A stretch of DNA of 28,865 nucleotides from Parachlorella kessleri. Taxonomy: Eukaryota > Chlorophyta > Trebouxiophyceae > Chlorellales > Chlorellaceae. Under the pieces are notes generated by a model. The model searched no databases. It was given only the letters and a program-made list of their open reading frames with translations, and had not been told where the DNA came from. Location of the stretch: positions 1 to 28,865 of the forward strand of contig BBXU01001889.1 in assembly GCA_001598975.1 (NCBI GenBank). Direction: 5' to 3'. Positions within the stretch are counted from its first letter, which is position 1; each line of letters opens with the position of its first letter. This document shows, piece by piece, positions 1-9,920 of the stretch. The translations under genes were made by a program, and so were the position numbers.

Positions 1-352
1 CGGGGGGGGGGGAGATAGTGCTTGGCACAGCAAGCAAGGAGTCTAAGGAGACAAGTACTTTGCGTCATTGCGTGAGGGATAGATGCGCTGTGCAAATGGG
101 CATGCACACGACCCCTGTTTCTCGGCAGTGTCCAGTCGAGTCTTTAATGTGGAATCATGGAAATCATGCACGCCTTGGTGTGCATCGATCCTGTTGCCAG
201 CCGAGTGTGGAGATGGTTAGACCACTAGGAGCCGGCATCAACTTGAGCCCTGCAGTGGTACCCTACACCCGTGCGTCAAGCGGCTGTTGCTGAGGTGGGA
301 GTGGGTTGTCACGTGCTGGCCGCGCATCACTTCTACCTACTGCCTGTTGCAG
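1..352. other. No supported coding exon (probable intron of the GH1 gene)
   Basis: The window opens with a run of about a dozen G residues. I find no exon here that matches glycosyl hydrolase family 1 or joins in phase to the exon at 353. A 91-codon open frame at 18-293 reads like chance sequence. The stretch ends in a good acceptor (TGCCTGTTGCAG) at 341-352, so it is most simply the end of an intron. Confidence 0.5.
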
Positions 353-1637
353 GGGCGTCATTGACTGGAAGTTCTCTGCCAGCTGCAACGAGGGCGAGGT
401 CATGACAGACATGCCCTATGCCCTCTATCCACAGGTGTGATGTTTTGTTGGGTGCCCTGCACACCTTCACCCAAGTGCATCACCGAGTCTTCCTTGAAGT
501 CCCGGCATTGACTCGTCTGCATGACTTAGCACAGCTTCTGCTGCCTCCCTGCAGGGCCTGCTGACGGGTGACTCGCTAGGCATCATTGGTATTCATGCGT
601 CACTCACCCATGGCTGCTGCCTGCGTCTCCCTGCAGGGCCTGCTGATAGCTATCCAGGGTGTGAGCAGGCTGGGCGTCCCTGTCTACATAACAGAGACGG
701 GAGTGGCGGAGTCGGGGGACGAGCTGCGGCCGCAGATGATCGAGACATACATGGCGCAGGTGGGACAGAGGCAAGGCTACGCTGATGACTTCAATAAGCA
801 CATGTTGGATGGGTGTGCCGGTGTGTGTGTGTGTTATGGCTTTCAATAGGGTCGTAGTGACTGAGACTCCGTGGAGAGGCTGAGTGACCAGCGGCGATGG
901 GACCTTGTGCTGCCATTGACGCCTCGCAAGGCTGCCCGCCCTGCAGCTGGAGCGAGCGGTACAGATGGGGTACGACGTGCGCGGCGTGATGTACTGGACG
1001 CTGCTGGACAACTTTGAGTGGGCGGAGGGCTTCTTCATGAAGGTGGGTCTGGCAGCGTGAGCTAGAACTCCTAAGGGGGTCTGTGTTATTTCCTGGTGTA
1101 TCTCCTCTGTGTTGGAGTCACAAAGCTTGGTTCGTGGCTGTTGGGGTCACAAGGACAACTTGCCTCATGGCTGCTGGAGTGCAGTGGTGAAAAATGCAGG
1201 CCTACACGCATCTGCTTTTCATAGGTGTAGCAGGGGCAGCAATAGTGGCTCTTGAACTATTAAGCGCTGTACTTGGTGGAATGGCTGCCAGAAAGGATTG
1301 CTGGGCGGTCTGTCAAAGGGTAAATGCAGGTGCTGCACCACCTTGCGTCCTGTGCAGACTTATAGCCAAGTTGAAACCGGGGTTGTAGCTTATGGTGTGC
1401 TGTGCTGTGCAGTTTGGCATCTACGCATGGAAACCCGACGGCTCGCAGCAACGCATCAAGCGCAAGAGTGCAGCACTGCTTGAGCGGTGGTATAAGGAGC
1501 TGCCAGGACGGGTGGCCAAGATTCGGCAGCAGCAGCAACAGCAGGGGCAGCAGCAGGGCTTGCAACTGCAAGAAGAGGAGGAGACAGCGATTGAGAAAGG
1601 CAAAGAGTTTTCAGAGGCAGCAGCTGTTGTGAGCTAG
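353..1637 (+). CDS. Glycoside hydrolase family 1 (beta-glucosidase-like), 3' part
   Basis: GH1 enzymes hydrolyse beta-glycosides by a retaining mechanism with two catalytic glutamates in a TIM barrel. The exons seen are 353-434, 637-759, 947-1042 and 1413-1637. All introns are GT-AG, and the last three exons join in phase 0. Exon 2 carries the nucleophile strand VYITETGVAE, which corresponds to the family motif (I/V)TENG. Exon 3 carries VRGVMYWTLLDNFEWAEGF, the classic W-S/T-L-x-DNFEW segment that lines the sugar subsite. Exon 4 opens with FGIYAW and then runs into a Gln-rich, Glu-rich tail of about 35 residues that is not part of the GH1 fold. The acid/base glutamate and the N-terminal half lie left of the window, so the gene is partial. 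The motif has Thr where most family members have Asn after the nucleophile. The family call is secure; the substrate is unknown. Confidence 0.88.
538..647 (+). repeat. Tandem duplication of a GH1 intron acceptor and exon edge
   Basis: The segment CTCCCTGCAGGGCCTGCTGA occurs twice, with its core at 551 and 633 (period 82). The right copy is the acceptor and first codons (Gly-Leu-Leu) of the GH1 exon at 637. The left copy offers an identical acceptor at 554/555, but the sequence after it soon diverges from GH1. The period is not a multiple of three, so use of the left site would shift the frame. Confidence 0.75.
1528..1585 (+). repeat. CAG/CAA microsatellite coding a Gln-rich stretch
   Basis: An imperfect run of CAG and CAA codons, interrupted by GGG, lies inside the last GH1 exon. 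It codes a glutamine-rich tail that is followed by an acidic run. It is low-complexity sequence with no function I can assign. Confidence 0.7.
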
Positions 1638-2111
1638 GTGTGATGGTCGAGTGGTTGCGTAGTAGGATAAAACTTCATTGAATGTTGAAGTGATATCATA
1701 TAATATGACATGAAGCCTGGCAGAGGGGTGTGGCTGCCACAAAGAGGAGCTCCACTGCAGCTCAGAATGGCGGCAAGAGGCTTAATTTGGCAGACAGCAG
1801 GATTGTTTGTGGCTTTGGAATAGGGCGTGTTTTGTGGTTCACAGATACCATGCCGCCACGCTGTTGTCTCACCCCTTATTGTCACGAGCATTCCCTCTAA
1901 ATGCCTTTGGTGGTGAATCCGGTGAAAATAAGTTAGAACCCCTGTCCTCTTGTGAGGCAGCAGCGAGAACCGAAAGAACCCCACACTGGGCGAGATACCA
2001 AGGTACCATCCAAAGTACCTTGAGCAGAAGCTGACCCTGCGCGTTTGATAACAGGCTATCTACTGGTTAGCAGTGATGTTTTGATATTCATTGTCGGCCT
2101 GTCCAGCAAAT
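1638..2111. other. Intergenic: GH1 3' region and TPM-RING gene promoter
   Basis: The 474 bp between two genes on the same strand should hold the 3' UTR of the first and the promoter and 5' UTR of the second. I see no TGTAA signal and no convincing TATA box. An AT-richer patch lies around 1665-1710. No coding exon is supported on either strand. Confidence 0.55.
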
Positions 2112-5100
2112 ATGGCAGGCTGGATTAGGCTGCTGATCTCAGCAACTCTCTTGGCAGCATGCCTGCAAAACTGTGTCGCCGGTCCGTCTTGGACGCCTGA
2201 CAGCTTTCCCAACCCAAAGACGGACCTGGAGTTGTGCGGGAGAGGAGGCAAGAAAAGCAACATCTGCGATCCAGACGGCGTGCTGTCGACGGAGTCCCAG
2301 AACAGAGTTGAGGGGACCTTGCTGGAAATCTACGAGGGCGCTGACCCCTACGTGCGGGCGCAGTGCGGCGAGAAGGGGTTGGAAGGCTATCAGGTTGGGC
2401 TTGCCAGAAGCACTGCCTGCTGTTGTTTGTTGGACGGTTCATGGCTGTTGGCTCTGTGCTTCAGCAAGGTGCTTACTGCACTAGCAACAGTTTGGATGGT
2501 AACTGCTAGTCTGCAGGTGGCTGTGGCCCTCATGAAGAGCATGGCAGTGCCAGCGGGCGAGTCTGCAGCAGCCCAGGCCGCGGTGTTCGCCAAGCACCTG
2601 CACAACGCCTGGGGCGTGGGCGATGCCGCCTGCAACAATGGCATTGTGTTGCTGCTGGCGATTGAGGAGCGCCAGGTGTGTGCACGATATGTAGGGTGAC
2701 GGGGCGGCGCAAGAGATGTGCACAACCACAACAGTGGCGGTGCAGTGCGGCCGAGAGCAGTCCTGGCGGGCAAGGGAGGAGAAAGTTGCCTTTGGTCTAT
2801 GGTAAATGTCAGGTTTCGTTAGTAGAGCGGTTCCCTTGTAGTACCTGCAGCAGCCTTCTTGCCTTCTACCTGGCGTTTTTAAAGACTTTGTTTTCCACCG
2901 CTGTGTCTACCCTACAGGTGTACATCACCACCGGCGCAGGAGCCACTGAGGCGCTGACAGACAGCAAGATCACCGGCATCATTGATGACATCCGCCCGCT
3001 GCTGCGCAAGGAGGCGTATGATGAGGCAGTGGAGCAGGTAGGGAGACGGTCTCTTAAGATAGGAGCCTAATTGAAAGCATGGTGTAGGAGGTGGCCTCCC
3101 TGCTGGGCACTACTGGTGTCCCAGCTCCATGCTCAGCAGCAGTATTGGTGTCGTTACCTGGACGATTAGATGACGAAAGTAGAGACCAACTAACCAAGAA
3201 CGCTGTGCTGTGGCGCTCCATACCTTCCTTGGCAAGCATAGCTGGATCGATCCACGCCCGTGACCTGGACCCGACAATTCAGCCGGTCACCGGCCCTCCT
3301 GCTGCCTGTCGTTCCCCCTCTGCAGGCTGTGGTGGACATTGGGCTGGGCCTGGCGGGGCGCGAGAGTGGTGGGGAGAGCGCCATCGACTGGTTTGCGGTG
3401 TGCTTTTTGGGCGTGGTGGCCCTCCTGGTCACCAACACGTGCAGGTGAGGGTGGTGAGGAGGGAGGAGGGAGGGGCCTGCTGTTGATGCAGGGCTACTTG
3501 TTATGGCCAAGGAGTAGGACTGTGTGCTTTGCAAACTAGGGTGCAACTTTGTGCGCGGAGGGTGTTCTGAGGAGGGCTGCCAGCCGGGCACATGGCAGCA
3601 GCAGGGTAACTGCAGGTTTCTCCGTAATGGAGCAGAAAGGCCCTTAGCGTGTGGTTGCCTCACAGGTATGCAGTGACCTCAGGGCTGGACAACCCCGAGA
3701 AACTCCCTAGGACCCCTTGGAGGGTTGCTGTTTGGGCTTGTCAAACCTGGAGGGGCCTCTAGAGGGGTAGAGACCTTCACTGTAATTGGGCTGGGCTTGC
3801 AGGCGGTCGTGGCTGCGTAGGCGCGAGTACCGTGACTGTAAGCGCATGCTTGCCAAGGTGGGTTGGCAGAGCTGGGGTACAACCAAGCAAATCGGCTGCA
3901 GTCCTTCAAGCGCATGGGAGCATTTTTGGATGCCCGGCCAGGGACACGCAGAGTGCTCTGCTTGTTTGGGAGCACGGCGGCACAAATCTGCATGCAGTAT
4001 TGGACTTACCCCGGGGGTTAGGCCTGACTGACGAGGCCTGGCTGGGCCGCCGACTGCGCTGGGGTTCTTGTCGCTGCTCTGTTGGTGCGCTGTCGCCTGC
4101 TCTCCATAGCGGCTTGAGAGCGCTGCAGTATTGCAAGCTTGTGACCATTCGTCACACATCCTTTCTACCACTGCAGCTGAAGAAGGAGCAGAACCGGGTG
4201 CGGAACCACGCCTGGTCAGCACCCACCTCCTGCCCCATCTGCCTGGAAGACTTCAACCCGCCCCCGCCCTCCCGCAAGGGCGCTGGCGCCCCCGGCACTG
4301 CAGAGAACGGCGTCAGCGCCAGCGAAGCAGCGCTGCCCCACGACTCCCCCACCGCCTCCCTACTGCATGCTGACAAAGCGGGCGATGGTGCGAGTGGCAG
4401 CGGCGGCAGCGCCGTCGGCTTTGGGCAGGGCAGGGGGGTAGGGGGTGTGGCTTATGAGGGCCCTGCAGGGTCAGGCTCTGATGGGGAGGTGGGCGGCAGC
4501 AGCAGTAGCAGGGCGGCGGCCGACGAGGCAGGGACCAGCAGTGGGGTGCGCAGGCGCAGCGTGGGCAAGGGACTGAATGAGGAGGGCGCGGGCGGGGCAG
4601 TTGGCGGCAGCATCAGCGGCGGCGGGCGGCCCAAGAGGGTGCCTATTACGCTGGCATGCGGGCACACCTTCTGTGATCCTTGTGAGTGGTTCGACAGGGT
4701 GCTGGATTGCGCTGGGATGGCATTGCAGGAACTTCTTGGTGCTAGCTATGTGAGGTGAAGTGGTCTGCCCTGGACAAGAGTGCGTGGATCCTGTTTAAGA
4801 AAGTGCGGCAGTGATGCTGGAGTTGGTTATTTATATTGGCGTGATGTGGTGCCTTGGTTTAGAAGTTGTTTTTGCCACTCCCCCGCAGTTGCAGTTGGTG
4901 AAGCTGTGTGGCCGATGCCTTCGGCCTGAGTGTGGCCCCTCCCTTGTGCAGGCCTGAGCCAGTGGCTGCAGCAGAAGACCACCTGCCCCATCTGCCGCGA
5001 CAAGGTCACGGACTCCCCCTCCTCCCCTCGTGACAGCCGCACCAACAACCTGCAGAGCAATGCGGAGGCGGGGCAGGCCGCTGCAGCTGGGGCGGGGGCC

Positions 5101-6123
5101 AACAGAGGGCTTGGGCTGCAGGACTGGTGGGCCATGGAATTGGCGTTCCGCCTGGGCAGCTTGCAGAGGTGCGTGTGGCAATTGTTTCCTCCATTTTGCG
5201 GGTGTTGGAAGGTTGGGGTGATGGAGAACATGGAAGGTTGCGCTGATGGAGGGCACCGGCTGTGCAGCTGGCCTGCTGGCTGGCAAGCCTGCGTAATGTG
5301 GGCTTTGCTGCTGATGGTCGTATGATAGTTCCCAGGGTTAAAGGTAGTTCCCAGGGTAAAGCAGCTGCCTGGAGGCTGGGAGGGATGCAGTGCCTGTTGG
5401 TGGGCTGTGGACTGACGGTCTCGCTGCAGAGCTGTGTGTGTGTGTGCTGGGCTGTGCTGCGCTAGTGCCTAGACTGCTGAGTTACTCTGTTGTTTTGAGT
5501 TTGAAGCCTGCCAAAGCAAAGCTTTGCTGTTCAGGTTGAGGTTGCTTAGAGGAGGTGTTGAGAGAAGGGTTGAGTGTTGAGAGAGGCGTTGGGAACTGTG
5601 TCTCTCATGTTACGTTAAGGTTTGCTTGTCCTGGAGCAAACACTTCACCTTATCTTGTACAACTGTACCCTGGCTGGTTGTTTTGACTTGTGATATCCAA
5701 ACTCACCCATGCAGGATGTACCCAGGGTACGTGTCTCCTACCATGGCTGACCAGTGGGTGACGGAGGCACGAGAGACAGGCACCTTCAACTGGGAGGCCA
5801 CAAGAGACTTCCAGCTGCGGGATCCAGGTAAGCTGACTCTGATACAACAGCATGTGTGTGACGCCTTGTGCTAGTTTTAAGTATCTGGTTGACTGGTGCC
5901 CCTGCTGCGATTGTGGGTTGGGCGTGATAGCCACTGGAGGTAGGCGGTGCCGCTTGTGGCAACGATGCTGTCAGGCAGTTTCTTGGTGGAAGCCCGATAG
6001 TGGGAACCCCTCTCGCATGCAGGTATGCGTGTGCACCACGAACAGCAGGGGGCCAGTGGCTTCAGCAGCTCTTTTGGTGGTGGCAGCAGCTTCGGCGGTG
6101 GTGGAGGAGGTGGCAGCTGGTGA
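2112..6123 (+). CDS. TPM-domain membrane protein with a split C3HC4 RING finger
   Basis: Nine exons give 556 residues: 2112-2393, 2517-2675, 2918-3037, 3326-3444, 3803-3857, 4177-4681, 4952-5168, 5715-5827 and 6023-6123. All junctions are GT-AG and in phase. The ATG at 2112 opens a signal peptide (residues 1-24). A TPM domain follows at about 55-190, starting CDPDGVLSTESQNRVE; the related plant TLP18.3 takes part in photosystem II repair. One membrane segment lies at 209-224 (AVCFLGVVALLV), followed by a basic stretch. The RING ligands are C264, C267, C406, H408, C411, C414, C425 and C428, giving C3HC4, but 138 residues of Gly/Ser-rich sequence separate the first two cysteines from the third. 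The C-terminus is a Gly/Ser tail ending GGSW, typical of TPM proteins. I infer a membrane-anchored E3 ubiquitin ligase with a lumenal TPM domain. The substrate is unknown. Confidence 0.88.
5324..5360. repeat. Short tandem repeat in an intron of the TPM-RING gene
   Basis: The motif AGTTCCCAGGGT occurs twice about 20 bp apart. It lies in the 546 bp intron between exons 7 and 8. A second small tandem repeat based on GTGTTGAGAGA lies at about 5555-5595. Neither overlaps an exon edge. Confidence 0.6.
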
Positions 6124-6304
6124 TGATATGCACCCTGAAGCTCCCATGTGTCAGCTGCATATGGATGTGATCACTTGTTTGTGGCAACAGAATGTCGTAG
6201 TCATTAGGCTTGGCGTGTAGACGATTTGGTTAAATATCGGTTTGTTGTCGATCTAAGGGTCTCACCCGAATGCTCACTGTTTGCTGGCCTCCGCGTTGGA
6301 AGGG

Positions 6305-6309
6305 TGTAA
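6305..6309 (+). terminator. Candidate polyadenylation signal TGTAA for the TPM-RING gene
   Basis: TGTAA is the dominant poly(A) signal of chlorophyte nuclear genes. This copy lies 182 nt past the TPM-RING stop codon, a plausible 3' UTR length, and before the repeat block. Confidence 0.5.
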
Positions 6310-6399
6310 GAGCCCCCTCGCTCTCACTTTGTTGGTGTGTGAAAACTTGTTCTTTGGAAAAGCCACACTGCATGATTATGCAGACACAAAGGTTGTTCC

Positions 6400-6960
6400 G
6401 GGGAGAGACCTCCTGGCTCAGATCTCAGGCAAGACACAGAGCAGAAATGAGAAAGCATAACAGACAGACCCCTGTCAGCCCAGTATACCCGCACCTCCTC
6501 TGTGATCGCATGACCAGCCACCCTGACTATATATCTATATACTCAGATCTCAGGCAAGCCACAGAGCATACCTGCTTCTGACCCTGTCAGCCCAGTATAC
6601 CCGTAACTCCTCTCTGATCGCATTACCTGCCATCCTTATAAAGACACAGAACATAACCTGCTGCGTTTCCTGCTGCTCCCTACTGGTTTTCTTTCAGACC
6701 TAACCCTGTTCTCTCCTGCCCCTGCTTCAGTTGCGCTGCATCTCCTCTTCCAGTGGCCTTAGCTTATCTTGGGGAGAGAATTACTGGCTCAGAACTCAGG
6801 CAAGACTCTGGCTCATTCTGCATCCAGCCCTGTCAATCCAGTCCAGCCCAGCTCCACTCCCTGTTCCCACTACCTGCCACCCATGCTAATAACTGCATAG
6901 ACCCCTGTCAGCCCAGTTTACCCGTACCTCCTTTCTGATCGCATTACCTGCCACCCTTAA
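6400..6960. repeat. Degenerate interspersed repeat block (several partial copies)
   Basis: Related sequence recurs at about 6400-6525, 6541-6640, 6771-6890 and 6899-6960. Shared pieces are GGGGAGAGA (6400 and 6771), CTCAGATCTCAGGCAAG (twice, with a CTCAGAACTCAGGCAAG variant), CCTGTCAGCCCAGTATACCC (with variants) and CTGATCGCATTACCTGCCA. Copies differ by substitutions and deletions and keep the same order of pieces. No protein, target-site duplication or clear terminal repeat is visible. The block may be decayed copies of a non-autonomous element or a local amplification. A run of TATA repeats sits at about 6528-6540. Confidence 0.75.
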
Positions 6961-7410
6961 TATATTACCGAGTGTGCCCAGGGAGTTGGGCCCGCTGCCC
7001 CTGGGCATGGGAGCAAATGGTTGACATAGTAACATAGTGGCGGGGTGAGTTATGAGTGAAGGAAGACAGTAGTGGTACCACATGACAGATAGAGTGCAAG
7101 CCGTTGCCACAGTGGGTAGGCAGAGGCACCATGTGACATCACAACCGAGTTACTCTAGGGTCAAAAGCTGGGTTGTTGTGCCAGCGAAGGTATTCAGCCA
7201 GGCAACTATCACGCACTTTAACAATGTTGAGGTTGGCCGCATGCCCAAGCACAGGAACTGCAGCTCGACAGCGTGGCCACAGCAGGCTCAGCATCGCACA
7301 AACGCAGCTGCCCATGCTTTCTGCGCCCTCTTGTGTCATTCCTTTTGCCCACTAGCTGTTTTCTTCTTCCGACCACATGAATAACACCATCGCACTGCTG
7401 CAACTGTACC
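6961..7410. other. 5' region of the MRNIP gene
   Basis: This 450 bp between the repeat block and the MRNIP start codon should hold its promoter and 5' UTR. I see no convincing TATA box. Short open frames on both strands have no recognisable content. Confidence 0.45.
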
Positions 7411-8424
7411 ATGGGCAAGCAAGAGTTTATGGCGGTCCAGTGCTGCCAGTGCAGCGCCTTCCAGGTGCAGCAGGTCAAGAAAGTTAACAAGTTCGCGTGC
7501 AGCATGTGCAGCTACAAGCAGAGCGTCCAGCGAGTTTTTGCCAAAAGCAACCAGGCCAAGGATATACGGGAGGTGGTGCAAGCCTACAACGGCGCGCGCT
7601 CTTGCATAGAGGCAGAGTCAGAACAGGCAGCGCTGGCGGGCACCTGCGGTCAGTGGCAGCCAGCAGAGGAGGAGCTCTGGCGGCCTGGATTGGGCGGCCA
7701 GGCAGAAGTGCAGGCCGCTGAAAGCAAGTGGGCTGGCTTTGTGGAGGTGCGTGCCAGGTGCTTGCTTGGTTACCTTTCTTGTCACATTTCCTGCCCGGTA
7801 AAGATAGGCACAGCAAGGAAAGAGTAGCACCTGCAGGATGAGAGCGAGCAGTGGACCGTCGTGCTGCCTGAGAGGCCGCCTGCCGCCCAGGCTGTAGGCA
7901 AAGGGGCCAAACGGCGACGGCTGCAACAGCAGGGTGAGGAATGGGTTCAACGGCGCCAGGCACTTTGCAGCAGCCCTTTGCTGAGCCATCCTGTTGCACT
8001 TGGGATTGACTGAATCTGTATGCAGGATCCACTTCCTGTGGATGGTTCCTGCCCTTCAGGAGAACTTGCAGATGAGGACATTGGCTGGGGTGGACCATGC
8101 CAGCCCGGCAGCGAAACAATGGCGCAGGAAAGGAAGGCGCTTGCACGGGCAAATTGCGCAACCCCATCTGCAGGAATGCAGTGTGGCAGCCGCTCAGCAC
8201 TGGTAGGCAAGCAGCAGCTACAGCAGCAGACGTGTGAACAGCAACAGCAGCAGACTGTGCAGAGACCAGGCTGTGCCCGCACTGTGGCGCAGCCTGTTGG
8301 GACAGCGTGGCAACCCCAGGCTGTGCTGCAGCAGAGTTTGCAGGCTGGTTGGAGAGGGGGACAACGACAGGCAACAGGAGGAGCTGGCAAGTGGGCTTCT
8401 TTTGTGGGTGACGATGATGAGTGA
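7411..8424 (+). CDS. MRNIP-like protein (MRN complex interacting protein)
   Basis: In animals MRNIP binds the MRE11-RAD50-NBS1 complex and promotes the DNA double-strand-break response. Exons 7411-7746, 7837-7933 and 8072-8424 give 261 residues. The N-terminus is the family hallmark: a zinc-ribbon-like pattern C11-C12-x-C14 ... C30-x2-C33, with FQVQQVKK between the pairs and YKQS after them, very close in layout to human MRNIP. A basic patch, AKRRRLQQQ, near residue 140 could be a nuclear signal. The middle is Gln-rich. The motif KWAGFV (106-111) recurs as KWASFV (251-256) just before an acidic C-terminus. The first intron is unambiguous. The second acceptor could instead be at 8025, but only the site before 8072 keeps frame with a GT donor at 7934. 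The family call rests on the N-terminal 40 residues. Confidence 0.82.
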
Positions 8425-8741
8425 CAGAGTGAACTGCATTCCATCCGGAGTGGCGTTTGACCGACAGGACGGCAAGTTTTAAGCTTTCAAGCTCTTGTGC
8501 AGTGCGTCTACTGCAGCTACAGAACTTTAACTGAAGGTCATGCGCCTCACTTGCTCAGGTTCCTCACCATTTGGCAAGCTGGAAAACAACACACAAAGAA
8601 AAAGGAGGAGTCAATGTGACTCAACTAATGGTACAAGGAGCAATGCTGTAGAGCGATAAATAATACAACGCAACGAAACCTTATTGCCGGGCCTTGACAC
8701 ACTTTTACAGCGCGCTCAAGCCTTGCAAGGCTCAGGTCTGA
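8425..8741. other. Convergent 3' region of MRNIP and the KEN/D-box candidate
   Basis: This stretch separates two stop codons on opposite strands and should hold both 3' UTRs. It is AT-richer than the genes, with an A-rich run at 8585-8605 and GATAAATAATAC near 8655. There is no TGTAA on the plus strand. A minus-strand TGTAA lies at 8705-8709. Confidence 0.5.
8705..8709 (-). terminator. Candidate polyadenylation signal TGTAA on the minus strand
   Basis: TTACA on the plus strand reads TGTAA on the minus strand. It is 33 nt past the stop codon of the small minus-strand gene ending at 8742. It gives independent support that a transcript ends here, although the 3' UTR would be short. Confidence 0.45.
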
Positions 8742-9158
8742 CTATCGTACCCTACAGACTGCCCCCGCTGGTGCTGCTCCGCGCTGCCGGCACGCGAACC
8801 AGCCCCTTGCTTCTTCCCTGTTGCGGGAGGGCTTTTGCTGCTTCTCACCCAGTGTCATACCGCTGACAGTCAAGAGTCTGGCAGGGTTGGCATTGTGGAG
8901 GTGTGTGATGTCAGCAAGCACAGTCCTGGTATGAGCCTTCTTGCCACCGACGCTTTCAAACGGGCTTGCTGTGCCCAGCACAGGTGACACTGCAAGCATA
9001 GAGGGAAATGAGCAGGCCTGGGTGACCAGTCTGGTTATGACACAAAGCCAGCAGCAAACAACATCGATGTAACAGCTCGGCTCACCGTTCTCCTTGTCTG
9101 AATTTGTGTTTTTGGCGCAGCTCCTGCACCCCCGCTCCTTGTACACTTCTAGCACCAT
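8742..9158 (-). CDS. Small candidate protein with KEN box and D-box
   Basis: I do not recognise a family. On the minus strand, exon 9158-9086 (ATG at 9158) joins exon 8989-8742 across a GTGAGC...TTGCAG intron in phase and gives 106 residues. Residues 20-27 read SDKENVSP, a KEN box followed by a Ser-Pro site. Residues 46-52 read RTVLADI, fitting the D-box consensus RxxLxx(I/L/V). These are the two degrons by which the anaphase-promoting complex recognises cell-cycle proteins, and they are spaced as in known small substrates such as securins. The C-terminus is basic. A good acceptor (GTGCGTTTCAG) precedes the first exon at about 9175, so an upstream exon may be missing. The ORF could also be a downstream or alternative exon of the carrier gene's transcript. 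The evidence is phase-consistent splicing, a nearby TGTAA and short motifs that can occur by chance. Confidence 0.4.
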   Translation of the reverse strand: MVLEVYKERGCRSCAKNTNSDKENGEPSCYIDVVCCWLCVITRLVTQACSFPSMLAVSPVLGTASPFESVGGKKAHTRTVLADITHLHNANPARLLTVSGMTLGEKQQKPSRNREEARGWFACRQRGAAPAGAVCRVR

Positions 9159-9920
9159 TGTCAAATGCAGGATCTGAAACGCACAGGCAGCGGGCAACTC
9201 AACAGATTGTAGAGTACAGGTAGGACACGGCTGTACTAGATGAGCCTCTCACTCAGTGGAATTGTTGAAATGCACTCAAAGGCCGCGTTTCAGGCTCAGC
9301 AGGCAGGGCGCTGCCGCTCCTACCACACAAAACCGGTTGCGAATGTCTGTTCGGGCCACTCGCTATACAATTCATCGTTACACCACAGCCTTAGCAACAT
9401 GCATTCTGGTAACTATGATACACTGACAGGCAGCAATCATGGCGGAAGTGACCACCTTCACCGAGCACCTTGACAGACACCAAACCTTCAAAGGAGACGT
9501 GGGCATCTAGTTACGTTTTCAAAAGGATTGGAGGGGTGCTGGTTAACTACCTCAGCTGCAGCCGAGAAGCCTACAAGTCTTGCCAAGACTCATACACAGC
9601 ACCTTTTGGTGCAGCTGTACCATACCAGGAGCCATACAAAACCGCAGCAGACTTGTCAGTGAAGAACGATGATGCATACATACAATGGTATGTAAGGCAA
9701 GAACATGACCAGGAAGGCAGGTCAAAGATGTTGTACAGTTAGGCTGCGCTTAGTGAGGATGAAGCAGACCCAAAACGGGGTACCAAATTGCTGAAGCAAA
9801 GTCACTGGGTAAGCAAACAAATAGCAAAGGGATAACTCCTTTGCACTCTGCCGGCATATGCATACGATGCCTTTTGCACACTACCTAGCCACCCCCACTT
9901 TTCAAACTCTACAAGCTGCA
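9159..9920. other. No convincing gene; carrier 3' region and KEN candidate 5' region
   Basis: This 762 bp lies between two minus-strand models. It should hold the carrier 3' UTR and whatever precedes the KEN/D-box candidate. A plus-strand open frame at 9470-9742 begins with ATG-lacking context and has no recognisable motif. Base composition is closer to non-coding than to coding DNA here. Confidence 0.45.
9378..9382 (-). terminator. Possible polyadenylation signal TGTAA for the carrier gene
   Basis: This is the nearest minus-strand TGTAA that I see past the carrier stop codon at 9921. It implies a 3' UTR of about 540 nt, which is long but not unusual for green algae. Confidence 0.3.

Noticed and set aside
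7934..8025. Alternative MRNIP intron ending at the TGTATGCAG acceptor (8025)
   Set aside because: With the GT donor at 7934 it puts exon 3 out of frame with an early stop. The TTGCAG at 8066-8071 keeps the frame through the conserved-looking KWASFV end.
7484..8374. 296-codon open frame on the minus strand
   Set aside because: It lies antisense to the MRNIP exons, is rich in Pro, Ala and Cys as expected from reversing GC-rich Gln/Ala coding DNA, and has no recognisable domain. The plus strand has family-level evidence.
9470..9742. 90-codon plus-strand open frame with Tyr-rich content
   Set aside because: It starts at a non-ATG codon, has no motif, no splice context linking it to other exons, and lies in the 3' region of the minus-strand carrier gene. 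Not enough to call a gene.
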